Shown: positions 9,037-18,604 of the stretch, in pieces | Layout of the letters: each line of letters begins with the position of its first letter | Position numbering within the stretch: the stretch's first letter is position 1 | NCBI GenBank assembly: GCA_011947345.1 | Contig: JAAVTG010000690.1 | Coordinates: 1-60,000 of the forward strand | Length of the DNA: 60,000 nucleotides | Direction of reading: 5' to 3' | DNA from: Phytophthora quininea | Taxonomy: Eukaryota > Oomycota > Peronosporomycetes > Peronosporales > Peronosporaceae | The notes under the pieces: model-generated | What the model was told of the DNA's origin: nothing | The model's database searches: none | The model's input: the letters and a program-made list of their open reading frames with translations, nothing else | Translations under genes and position numbers: made by a program

Positions 9037-9850
9037 TTAACTATCTGACAGCCATTTACTAGAACAACTTGAGCTATTCCAATTAGCATACCGTTCACAA
9101 GGTGCCGTAGATCGTTTTGATGATGTTGATTCAGCTACGAACGATCTGAGCCTTCAATTCCTCTGTAGACTTGAGTTAGCTGCCCTCAAACGTTTTCGAT
9201 TGGGTGCACATCTGAGCTTCTAGAAGGCCACTTAAGCTTCCGGCCCCTCAATATGAGCCTTAGTAAATCCTGATTCATGGATTGAAGCATTATCCTGTTG
9301 AAAATTTGGCCTCGAAATCCCATGATTATTACGAAGGTTTTCTAGAAAACTCATACCCGCCAACATTATTACACTTCCTTGTCCACTCGCTCGCTTCGAG
9401 AAAAATTCTTCGTCGTTCCTGACGTCACGCCAGTAGTACTGGTAGCCGTCAGGGCCGTCTAAGATATATTCTTGTTACGAATAAGCACGATACGGCGCCA
9501 AATACTACATTTTCTTAAAACTTTTGCAGCAGAAGGTGCTTGGGCAACTTTGTAGTAGGGTTTGATAGCTGACAAAGGTGTTTCTGTTAATCTACTAGGT
9601 CATTTATTACGAGGTGAGTAGCCTTCGAAAGGTACTTGGATGTAGAAAGTGCTCTATGATCTCCTAGATACGTTTTGAGAAATACCTTTCACACTTGCAA
9701 CTTGAAAAATTTGGCGTGCCATGCGTTTGGTGGATTTAGCCTCACTTCCGACCTTTTAGGTAATTTGTTAGCAGAACGAGAAGTGTAAACGCTTCGTACA
9801 GTGTGTTCATCGCGCTTGAGCTCGTGCAATCCATTTGTTGCTTTTGCCAT
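9037..9850 (-). pseudogene. Tc1/mariner transposase, decayed
   Basis: The minus-strand reading starts at ATG 9850 (MAKATNGLHELKRDE). Several stops and frame changes interrupt it. Recognisable Tc1-type blocks appear in order: LLDGPDGYQYYWRDV near 9420-9465, a Gly-rich strand region near 9350-9410, QQDNASIHES near 9270-9305 with the second catalytic Asp, and SDVHPIENV near 9195-9220 with the catalytic Glu. The C-terminus ends at a stop near 9037 (DLRHLVNGM). The enzyme would cut and paste the element, but this copy cannot encode it. Confidence 0.78.
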
Positions 9851-9855
9851 GTAAT
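9851..9855. repeat. target-site duplication of Copia-B copy 2
   Basis: GTAAT precedes the 5' LTR and GTAAG (18100-18104) follows the 3' LTR. They match at four of five positions, consistent with a 5-bp copia duplication with one later change. Confidence 0.6.
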
Positions 9856-10085
9856 TGTTGCGGGTTACCGGTTTACTGGTATCCATACCGGTCCAACTTG
9901 ACCACGCGTGATTACGGTACGGTGTTTACGCTACCACTGATTAGACGCGCAGAATATTTGGACGAGTGGGCGTGCACCTTTGTACCCGCCAAGTTAACAT
10001 TTCAAATGAACTCTCACTTCCTCATTTCATTCCTTCCCTCAAGTGACTTCAATTCCTCACGGCCAAGCCCGCTCGATCCCTTTTA
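9856..10085 (+). repeat. Copia-B copy 2 5' LTR
   Basis: A 230-bp LTR starting TGTTGCGGGTTACC and ending CCTTTTA, not CA. It contains an initiator-like TCACTTC (10014-10020) followed by CTCATTTC, resembling an oomycete Inr+FPR promoter with spacing one base off. Transcription would then start about 70 bases from the LTR end. Confidence 0.88.
10014..10028 (+). promoter_or_regulatory. Inr/FPR-like promoter in the Copia-B LTR
   Basis: TCACTTC fits YCAYTYY exactly. The following CATTTC is an imperfect FPR. The same motif occurs in the 3' LTR near 18028. Confidence 0.45.
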
Positions 10086-10100
10086 GGTTATGAGCCTAAG
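10086..10100 (+). other. Copia-B copy 2 primer-binding site
   Basis: GGTTATGAGCCTAAG directly after the LTR, complementary to the initiator tRNA-Met anticodon arm rather than to a tRNA 3' end. Confidence 0.72.
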
Positions 10101-10121
10101 TACGATGCCGCGCCCGACGTC

Positions 10122-11645
10122 TTGCCCAAGGTCCTCATCGACAAGTTCGACGGCGACAACTACGCGACGTGGAGCAGCTACATGCGTGGCGTTTTTCTGA
10201 CCAAGTCGGTGTGGGGTGCTGTCAAGCGGGAGACGACGCCGACATTTACGGATTCTCGTGCATCGGATGAGTACAGCCGTACGTCAAACGTCGCGCTGGA
10301 CCTGATGCTGCTACGCATGGGTGCCGACTATCATCACGTGATCACGGAGTGCGAACACGTCTGGATTGCGTGGGCCAAGCTCAAGGCACTGTACGGCGGA
10401 ACGCAGAAGGTCGGTCGCATCTACCTCAAGCGTCAGCTGTTCAGCATGGAGATGACGGAAGGCGACAATGTGCTGCATCACTGCAACGAGGTCCTCAACA
10501 TCAGCGCCAAGCTCAACAGTATCGGCGCCAAGATGGAGGACGAAGACGTGGCGATCTGCTTGCTGCGCAGTCTACCCAAGAGCTACGAGAACGTCGTGCT
10601 GAACTTGGAGATGAGCGCCGCTGAGCTGAAGACGCAAGACGTTATCAAAGTGCTCACGAACGAGCACATCAAGCGACAGGGTGAGAAATCGACACCGGTG
10701 AAGACTGAGGACGCTGCAAATGCGTTCAGTGTCGAGCGTGAGACTCGCCGTTGTTCCTACTGCGGAAAACGGGGGCACCTCGTGGACAAGTGCTGGACCA
10801 AGCAGAAGGAGGAAAATCGTGGAGCACGACGTGGCCGGTCTGGTCGCGGTGCGAGCAATATCCAGTGGCGCAACGAAGATGACGGTGACTTCATCGCGTT
10901 TGTGGTCTCTATGGCGTGCGGAGTTTCGACGGGCAAGAAGTTCCAAGATACGTGGGCAATCGACAGTGGTGCCACACACCACATCGGCAACGACAAGTCC
11001 AAGTTTGCCGACATCAAGCTGTGGGACAAGCGCGAACTCACGGTTGCCAACGGGGACTCTGCCAGAATTTTGGGAGTCGGAACGGTTGTTCAGCGAGTGG
11101 TTTTGCCCTACGGTGACGAGCGCGAGATCAAGGTCGAAGACGCGTTGTACGTGCTGGGCATGAACAAAAACTTGCTGTCGGTCCCGCAGATCAACAAAAG
11201 TGGTCTGTTTAAGGTGCTGTTTGATGGTGCTGAAATGCACATCGCTCTGAAAAAGTCGAAGGAAATCGTTGCTTCGGGGGACCTGGTCGATGGACTCTAC
11301 TGGCTTCGTGTCCCGCGCGCTTCAGCAAATTCGGTCTCAGTTTCAGTGGACGCTGTTGATCTGCACTCACGGATGGGTCACGCTCCGAACGATGTGCCGC
11401 GTAAAATGGTCTCAAGTGGCATGCTCAAGGGCGCCAAACTGCCAGCAACATCGAAAAATCGAGTATTTGCCGTGGGTGCCAACAAGGAAAATCGGTCCAA
11501 AACCCTTTTCCGACCAACCACGAAAAGGCTAAGTACAAGCCGTTCGAGCTGCTTCACTTCGATATTTGCGGGCCGATGGAGGAACATTCTCTCGGTGGCA
11601 GCAGATATTTGCTGCTCGTTATCGATGAAGCCAGTGGGTGCATGA
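10122..11645 (+). pseudogene. gag: Copia-B copy 2 gag and protease
   Basis: 507 open codons, with the first codon TTG and not ATG. Contents match copy 1: gag core, CCHC knuckle [14 protein letters not shown], protease [12 protein letters not shown], then [15 protein letters not shown] and the pre-integrase segment. The genuine reading leaves this frame at the A5 run near 11457; the last 60 or so codons are out of frame. The two upstream ATGs (10090, 10105) are in a different frame, suggesting a one-base loss close to the start that both copies share. Confidence 0.87.
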
Positions 11646-11944
11646 CGGGATATTGCCTGCGCGCGAAGTCGGAAAGTGAAGGCTGCCTGAAGAAATTTAT
11701 TTCGAAGGTGGAGTCGCAATTCGGCGCGCGGGTGAAGTTTGTGCGTCATGGTGGTACCAAGGAATTCACTACCAACTCGCTCAAGTCTTTCTACGACGGC
11801 CGTGGCATTGAACAACAAGTCACGGTTCCGTACGCGCACCAGACCAACGGCACGGCTGAACGTGCCAACCGCAGCATTGTGACAATTGACCGCAGTATGT
11901 TGTATCATGCTGGGCTTGAGACGTGTTTTGGGCGGAGGCGGTGA
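11460..11944 (+). pseudogene. pol: Copia-B copy 2 integrase core
   Basis: Starts with a CRGCQQGK zinc-region tail and continues [17 protein letters not shown] and NGTAERANRS. As in copy 1, the segment that should hold the second catalytic Asp reads RHGGTKEF. A missing base in the T4 run near 11927 ends the frame just after the catalytic Glu region. A further one-base break lies near 12061. Confidence 0.82.
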
Positions 11945-12062
11945 TGACTGCAATCTACATTAAGAATCGACTGCCGTCACCGAAGGTCGCAGGGAAAACT
12001 CCTTTCGAGATCGTGTATAATTCCAAGCCCAACGTGAAGCACATGCGCATTTTTGCTGCTCA

Positions 12063-13158
12063 GTGTTCGTGTTGACCCCCAAGGAAAAGCGCCTTAAATG
12101 GGACCCAAAAGTTCGTGACGGTATTTTCATGGGCTACGAGGAGCGTTCCAAGGCGTACCGAATTTATGACATCGAGGCAGGGCAGGTGGTGGTTTCTCGC
12201 GATGTCACTTTCGAAGAGTCAAGATTTGGTGCTGTTGAAGAGCGCGAGGACGACAAAGATGACAAAGTCGAAGATGCCATCGAGTACCTCAACGGCATTG
12301 ATCTTAGTTCTGGTGACTCTGGTGCGATCGATTTCAAGCAAGCGGGAAAACGTAAAACCTGTTCTGACCCCGAAGTCCGTGAAAATATTCGCCGACCTCG
12401 TCGTGGTGCTCGCTTGGAGGAAGCAAGTGCTCCGGATGAGAGTGAAGAAAATTCGGGACATCACTCGACTCCTCGCGGAGAAAATTCGGCCTCCAATGAC
12501 GAAGAAAATTCTTCAGCTTCGACAATGTCTTGGCATGCGAGTGCGAATGCTGTCGAGGCGAAGGACAACGCCGAACCTGAGACTTTTCAAGATGCGGTCA
12601 GCGGTTCGAACCAAGTACACTGGCGCAAGGCTATTCGTGCAGAACTTCGGTCGATGCGACTTCGTGGAGTTTTTCGTGCGGCAAAATTGCCAAACGGTCA
12701 ACGCGCTGTCGGCACCAAGTGGGTCTTCAAAATCAAGCGCAACCCGGATGGATCCATCGCTAAATACAAGGCTCGACTCGTTGCCAAGGGTTTTGTGCAG
12801 AAATACGGTATTGATTATACCGAGACGTTCTCGCCGGTCGTGAAGTATGTCACACTTCGCATGATTATTGCTCTCGCCAAGTACTTCGGATGGCCCATCG
12901 ACCAACTCGATGTGGTTACGGCTTTCTTGTACGGCTTGATGAAGGAGAAAGTGTTCTGCACAGTGCCGGAAGGTGTGGAGTTGGACGATGACTTCGACTG
13001 CATCGAGTTGCTCAAGGCAATTTACGGTCTCAAACAGGCTTCACGAGTTTGGAACGAGATTTTTGACGAATAGGTTCGCTCCATCGGTTTTCGCGCTTTG
13101 GCCTATGATCCGTGTCTCTACGTCAAAGTTATCGATAGCAAGTGGGTACTGCTGTTAG
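12063..13158 (+). pseudogene. pol: Copia-B copy 2 reverse transcriptase, first part
   Basis: The frame reads FVLTPKEKRLKWDPKVRDG, an acidic linker, and the first half of reverse transcriptase, ending at TAG after NEIFDE (13071-13073). Sequence homologous to copy 1 continues for another 85 bases to the Gypsy insertion at 13159. The catalytic YVDD motif lies on the far side of that insertion, at about 16902. Confidence 0.87.
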
Positions 13159-13976
13159 TGTGGTGTGGAGATTTCTCCAAGATCCGTCAACGAACTGTCG
13201 CCTCCGCTATTGGCTGATAAAAGGCGTCGAGCTGGGCCAATGGCGACGCGAGGCGAAGGTTCAGTGAAGGTCGCTATCCCGAGGTGGTCGCTATTGCGAA
13301 CCATCGCCTGGTCGTGAATCTTCGGATGGGTAGCTCCGACGGCGACGCTTGCGTTTCACTTGACGTTTGTATAGATTCATAGATAAGGGTAGGATTAGAA
13401 AGAGTAAGAGCCCGAGAGGGCGATACAAATAGAGCAGAATCTTCCCCGACTTCCCAAGCGGCCAAGCGTCCTAGGTAAGCACCTTGCCCTGTGGTCGTGG
13501 GTTATGCCTGCCAGCGAACACAGACCTTCGTGAAGTGAGTGTTCGTTTGGTCAGGCCAAGAGTGAAGAGTGGTAGTTAGAGTGTATTTTGGTTTGGCCCT
13601 AGTAATAGGGGAGTATTGGGCGAAAGAGCCCTTGTGTGTGGAGTGCGGGTCGCATTCCAACGTGACTTCCAGCCGGAGTTATACTCCGGCGCCCCCAGAG
13701 AGTCCACGGGACTAGGCAACCTTCGTCTGCTGGTGCCACGGGGTTTTGAGTGTGTGAGAGAGTGTTTGGACGTACAGGCGAAGACTCGTGCCTGTAGCGT
13801 CGGTTTATATTTGCCTTCAGCGTAGACAGCGAGCGGAAGCCACACCGGCTCGGGCAGGGTCGGATCTGGTTCCTTCAGATCACGCCCAACATTCGCCTGA
13901 CAATCTGGAAGGCGTATTGTTGTGTGCGGAAGCTCGCTGCCGCCTTAGCGAAAGTTCAGTAGATTCCTACACCACA
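13159..13976 (+). repeat. Gypsy-type 5' LTR
   Basis: An 818-bp LTR, TGTGGTGT to ACACCACA. From 13212 onward it aligns with 16128-16893, with about five small differences (indels of 1-3 bases and one substitution). Confidence 0.87.
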
Positions 13977-13978
13977 AC

Positions 13979-13996
13979 TGGTGCCGCGACCCGGGA
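13979..13996 (+). other. Gypsy-type primer-binding site
   Basis: TGGTGCCGCGACCCGGGA starts two bases after the LTR. TGG at the start pairs with the CCA end of a tRNA, the usual Gypsy arrangement and unlike the Copia elements here. I did not identify the tRNA. Confidence 0.6.
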
Positions 13997-14165
13997 TCAG
14001 TGTGACCAACGCCTTGCTGTCACGTGTGTTAGGCAAGTTACGAGCAACAAGGAGAGAAGAGAAGACAAGATGGCAAGAGGATCGACTTCAGCGGTACCAG
14101 CAACTCCGGCGAAGGCCGGTGGAGCCCGCACGGCCTGATCTAGTGCGGGACGACCATCGACGCGG

Positions 14166-16183
14166 ATGGCGACAGTAGACGAACGGTCGGTCGCCTTCGA
14201 AGCGTCGGACGACGACGATTCTCGCGCCATCGGTGACTACGAGAGTCACGATGAGGACCACGAAGCAACTCCGGGAACTGAAGTGAAAACGGAAGTCCAC
14301 GAGGATGCGGTCCTGACTGCGGGTTCCCGAGGGGCTGCGAAACCCCTCGCGCGAAATCTCGCCGAAGAGTTGGAGGCAGTGGGCGGACCCGACGCTGCCT
14401 ATGATGACTCGGACGAAAGTTCAGACGAGGAGAAGCCGCCAGCAAAGTCTGAAAGTTCGGACAACGCCGTGCCAGGGAGACGACCACCGGTCAACGGCGA
14501 CACCCCGGCGGCGAACAAGGTGCTGGCTAGGTGCCTTGAAGCTATGCGAACGAGCGAATGGGTTAGCCAATTCAACCCTCGCTCAGTGCGCCAGGCGACG
14601 TGGGTGATCCTCGGAGACGAATTAGCACACCCGGTGAATTCGCTGAGTACTCGACAAGTGGCTGAGGACACTGTGTCGCTACTCCGAGCAATGGGCGCAG
14701 AAATCCGCTCGTACCCGTCGAATACGGCGATGAAGGCTTGGCCACCTTCGGTCGCTAGGGCCGAACTGTTCAAGTGGAAGAAGAGGCTGCGCACGGCATT
14801 CGGGGTGAAGGACATCGGCAAGGGAAGACAACCGGTGGCCAGGGCAGCTATTGAGATACAAGACCCGTCGAGAGTTCCCTTGCCGGAAACCCCGAAGAAA
14901 GAAACTGCTCCCGAAGCGAATGTCTTCGCAGCTGCCGGAGGTTCGCCGTACTTCCAAGATTCGCACATGATGACTCCACGTTCTACAACCCGTTTTCGGC
15001 TAAGAGGGCCGCCCGAGTCCGAGTCGTTCGCGGCGATCGGTGGACAGTTACAGCCGGTGGGACGAAGCTTCGTCGGACAGTGACGGCGACTGCTTCGACC
15101 AAGTAGAGGACGGGGACGACCCACGCGACGAGTTGACTCGGCAGATGAAGTCTCTGTTTGACTCAGACGTCGAGGATTCCCAACCGAAGCTTGAGGTCGC
15201 GTCTCACAAGTCGCTCGACCGAATTAAGCCGTTCGTCGGGAAACGCAACAAGAGTGAGAACTCCATGCAGTGGTTGAAGAGGTTTGTGTACGAGATGAAG
15301 GGAACCAGAACGCCACCTGACGAATGGTGTCCTGCCTTCGAGTTGAGCCTTCGAGACGGCGCCATTCACTGGTTCCGTCAGCTTCCGAAGAAGACCCGTC
15401 GGAAGTGGAACCTGCTAAGTCAAGAATTCATGAGCTATTATTGCTCGCAGTTCACTCAGCCAGCCCCAGCGAGGTACTATTCGGCCACGAGGAACGGAAA
15501 GAGCACATTTGCGACTACTTGAATCGTCTGAACGGGTACGCGAGGAACGCCCGCTTGCAGATTGAGAAGGGTGAACGCGACGCGAAAGACCATGTGCAAC
15601 AGTTCCTGTTGACCTGCGGTGACGACAAGCTCAACCGAGACCTCGGTCGACTAGGTATCACCAACATCCGTCAGCTGGAGAAGATGATCAACGACATGTT
15701 GAAGGGAGAAGAACGAAGCTCGCAAGAGGCTCCAGCCAGCAGCTCAAGTACGGAGGGGATTCCTATCGTCGCAGCGAAGACCGCCGTCGTGACGACACAC
15801 GAGACGACTATGGCCGACGGGAGCGGCGGGAACGTCGCGATTACGACCGCCGACGCGATGACTCTCGGCACACTCCCCGTGTGACGCTGGCCGAAGCATC
15901 GCTAGCGGACTTGTTGGACGAATTGGAGGGCCGTGAGTCTCGTGACACCAGACGCGAACGTCCAAATGCCCGACGAAACCGCTGGAGTGATAGTGACAGC
16001 GACGAGGACACTGGCCGAAGTTTCCCCGAGAGCGACATCGACAGTTACGCTTCAGATGAGAGCAACGACCTATTAGCCGCCGCGAATGACAACGAGAGGC
16101 GGGCTGCTGCCGAAGTTACCTATGCGCGGCTGATAAAAGGCGTCGAGCTGGGCCAATGGCGACGCGAGGCGAAGGTTCAGTGA
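14166..16183 (+). pseudogene. gag: Gypsy-type gag, frame-broken
   Basis: Starts at ATG 14166 with a long acidic, Asp/Ser/Glu-rich N-terminus (14166-15083). It shifts into a second frame carrying the retrotransposon gag core (WLKRFVYEMKGTRTPPDEWC, then WFRQLPKKTRRKW), into a third near 15475 (YLNRLNGYARNARLQIEKGE), and a fourth from about 15881 (LAEASLADLLDELEGRE). The last frame runs straight across the deletion junction into the truncated 3' LTR and stops at 16183. The product would form the particle, but at least three frame changes make this copy inactive. Confidence 0.82.
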
Positions 16184-16893
16184 AGGTCGCTATCCCGAGG
16201 TGGTCGCTATTGCGAACCATCGCCTGGTCGTGAATCTTCGGATGGGTAGCTCCGACGGCGACGCTTGCGTTTCACTTGACGTTTGTATAGATTCATAGAT
16301 AAGGGTAGGATTAGAAAGAGTAAGAGCCCGAGAGGGCGATACAAATAGAGCAGAATCTTCCCCCGACTTCCCAGGCGGCCAAGCGTCCTAGGTAAGCACC
16401 TTGCCCTGTGGTCGTGGGTTATGCCTGCCAGCGAACACAGACCTTCGTGAAGTGAGTGTTCGTTTGGTCAGGCCAAGAGTGAAGAGTGGTAGTTAGAGTG
16501 TATTTTGGTTTGGCCCTAGTAATAGGGAGTATTGGGCGAAAGAGCCCTTGTGTGGAGTGCGGGTCGCATTCCAACGTGACTTCCAGCCGGAGTTATACTC
16601 CGGCGCCCCCATAAGAGAGTCCACGGGACTAGGCAACCTTCGTCTGCTGGTGCCACGGGGTTTTGAGTGTGTGAGAGAGTGTTTGGACGTACAGGCGAAG
16701 ACTCGTGCCTGTAGCGTCGGTTTATATTTGCCTTCAGCGTAGACAGCGAGCGGAAGCCACACCGGCTCGGGCAGGGTCGGATCTGGTTCCTTCAGATCAC
16801 GCCCAACATTCGCCTGACAATCTGGAAGGCGTATTGTTGTGTGCGGAAGCTCGCTGCCGCCTTAGCGAAAGTTCAGTAGATTCCTACACCACA
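16128..16893 (+). repeat. Gypsy-type 3' LTR lacking its first 53 bases
   Basis: Homology to the 5' LTR begins at GGCTGATAAAAGG (13212 and 16128). The bases before it are gag sequence, not the LTR start. This marks a deletion that removed pol, the polypurine tract and the LTR edge. Confidence 0.87.
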
Positions 16894-17862
16894 TTACTGT
16901 ATGTGGACGACGTCTCGGTGACAGGAAGGTGTGCCGACCTAATTGCTGAAGTCAAGCGCCAACTCAAGACACGTTTTGAGATGACCGATAGTGGCAAGTG
17001 CAAGTTTATTCTCGGCATCGAAGTGGTCGACAGTGCTGATGGCAGTGTGACTTTGTGCCAGCCTTGCTACACCCGCGACATTTTGGAGCGCTTTGGCATG
17101 GACAAGTGCAGATCTGCTTCGAGCCCGGTGGACATTAGTACCAAGCTTGTTCCGAGCGACGCACTGACGAAGTTGGACGCACCTTTTCGCGAGGCCGTTG
17201 GCGCACTCATGCACTTGATGGCTTCGACTCGCCCAGACACATTGCTTTTGCTGTGGGGTATGTTTCGCGATTTATGGAGAACCCCAAGTCGAACACTGGA
17301 TTGCAGTGAAACGAATTTTCCGCTATCTTCAGGGCACTAAGGCGCACGGAATTCGCTTTTCGCCGAGCAAAAACGTTGAGTTTTTGGCTACTCGGATGCT
17401 GACTGGGCCGGCGACGTGAGCGATCGCAAGTCGACTTCCGGCTACCTTTTCCAACTTGTTGGAGAGCCAGTATCATGGAACTCCAAGAAACAATCAAGTG
17501 TGTCGTTATCTACGAGCGAGGCCGAATACATCGCGCTGAGTCTGGCGATCCAAGAAGGCAAATGGGTGCACCGACTTTTGTGCGAGATTTTGGCGGCTGC
17601 GGTATTAGCGACTCCGGACTTGACAATTTTCGAAGACAACCAGTCGTGCATCAAGATGACCAAGAACCCTGTGAACCACGGCCGCGTCAAGCACGTCGAC
17701 ATCAAGTACCACCACATCCGTGACGAAGTCAAGCGCGGTGAAGTGACTGTCGAGTACTGCGAGACCGCGATCATGCTGGCGGACATCTTGACGAAGGCGC
17801 TCCCCGGACCCCGCCACAACGAACTCACGACGGCACTTAGCGTTCACACGTGTTCGCGTTGA
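16894..17862 (+). pseudogene. pol: Copia-B copy 2 reverse transcriptase end and RNase H
   Basis: Resumes with LLYVDDVSVTGRCADLIAEV, containing the catalytic YVDD. The frame breaks near 17235 and again near 17385, then reads RNase H: SDADWAGD, STSEAEYIAL, FEDNQSCIKM and HVDIKYHHIRDEV, up to the stop at 17860-17862. The RNase H catalytic Asp, Glu and Asp are visible. Confidence 0.88.
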
Positions 17863-17869
17863 GGGGGCG
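17861..17869 (+). other. Copia-B polypurine tract
   Basis: GAGGGGGCG directly before the 3' LTR and overlapping the stop codon by two bases. Purine-rich, as expected for the plus-strand primer. Confidence 0.65.
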
Positions 17870-18099
17870 TGTTGCGGGTTACCGGTTTACTGGTATCCAT
17901 ACCGGTTCAACTTGACCACGCGTGGTTACGGTACGGTGTTTACGCTACCACTGATTAGACGCGCAGAATATTTGGACGAATGGGCGTGCACCTTTGTACC
18001 CGCCAAGTTAACATTTCAAATGAACTCTCACTTCCTCATTTCATTCCTTCCCTCAAGTGACTTCAATTCCTCACGGCCAAGCCCGCTCGGCACCTTTTA
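17870..18099 (+). repeat. Copia-B copy 2 3' LTR
   Basis: 230 bp, same ends as 9856-10085, with about six substitutions, two of them in the last dozen bases. Confidence 0.87.
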
Positions 18100-18359
18100 G
18101 TAAGTGGTGAGCAAAAACGCGGCCTTTCTTCTCCTTTGTCTACCTTGGTCCTCGTTGCGTTTTGAAGTGCCTCCTAAGCCTCGAAATGTACCACCAGGAG
18201 AGCTGCTTAAACAAAGTCGCTAACAGTACCATTTTTGGTTAATAAAAAGCAGTCGTTCCTTCAAATTTTGCCCAAACGTTAGTGCGCCTATAATTGGAAC
18301 ACCCGTTTAAGCATCAATATTAATCGGTTGACGCCAGCAATTGTCCTTCACTAAAATAA

Positions 18360-18380
18360 ACTGTGGGCACGTAATTAGCA
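18360..18380 (-). repeat. mariner right terminal inverted repeat
   Basis: Reverse complement begins TGCTAATTACGTGCCCA and pairs with 8925-8945. It lies 256 bases beyond the Copia-B target duplication, inside what was the mariner 5' region. Confidence 0.8.
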
Positions 18381-18604
18381 TTGGTTGAGCGTATTATGCG
18401 TGACGCGGCGCTTTACAAAACAACTTCTGTCGAGCGGCAGAAAAGCGTCGTTTGGGAACTTGTATTCCGCAAATATGTTGGATGCTGGAGTCTCTAAAGC
18501 CTGTTCACCTCGTATTCTCTATTGGACGCCAAACGATAGTGTCTTGAAGGCTTGCTGCGACTGCTCGTAAAGTTCTCACTTGCTAGACATCGCGACGCAG
18601 CAGC

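Larger units (their letters stand above)
13159..16893 (+). mobile_element. Gypsy-type LTR element, internally deleted
   Basis: Bounded by a left LTR starting TGTGGTGT and a right LTR ending ACACCACA, which form a short inverted pair. It interrupts Copia-B exactly where copy 1 is continuous. The flanks are TTAG and TTAC, an apparent 4-bp duplication with one change. The interior encodes only a broken gag. Protease, reverse transcriptase, RNase H, integrase, polypurine tract and the first 53 bases of the 3' LTR are gone, so it is non-autonomous. Confidence 0.88.
9856..18099 (+). mobile_element. Copia-B copy 2, interrupted by a Gypsy insertion
   Basis: Complete at both ends: 5' LTR (9856-10085), primer site, gag-pol remnants, polypurine tract, 3' LTR (17870-18099). 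The coding region is broken at 13158/16894 by the Gypsy-type element 13159-16893. The two 230-bp LTRs differ at roughly half a dozen sites, so this insertion is older than Copia-A. Confidence 0.93.
8925..18380 (-). mobile_element. Tc1/mariner element split by Copia-B copy 2
   Basis: Inverted repeats at 8925-8945 and 18360-18380 differ at one base in 21. Removing the Copia-B insertion (9856-18099) leaves about 1.2 kb, the normal size of a Tc1/mariner transposon. The left part encodes a decayed DDE transposase on the minus strand. Copia-B landed 5 bases upstream of its start codon. The right part (18105-18359) is non-coding 5' sequence. I could not fix TA target duplications with certainty. Confidence 0.82.
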
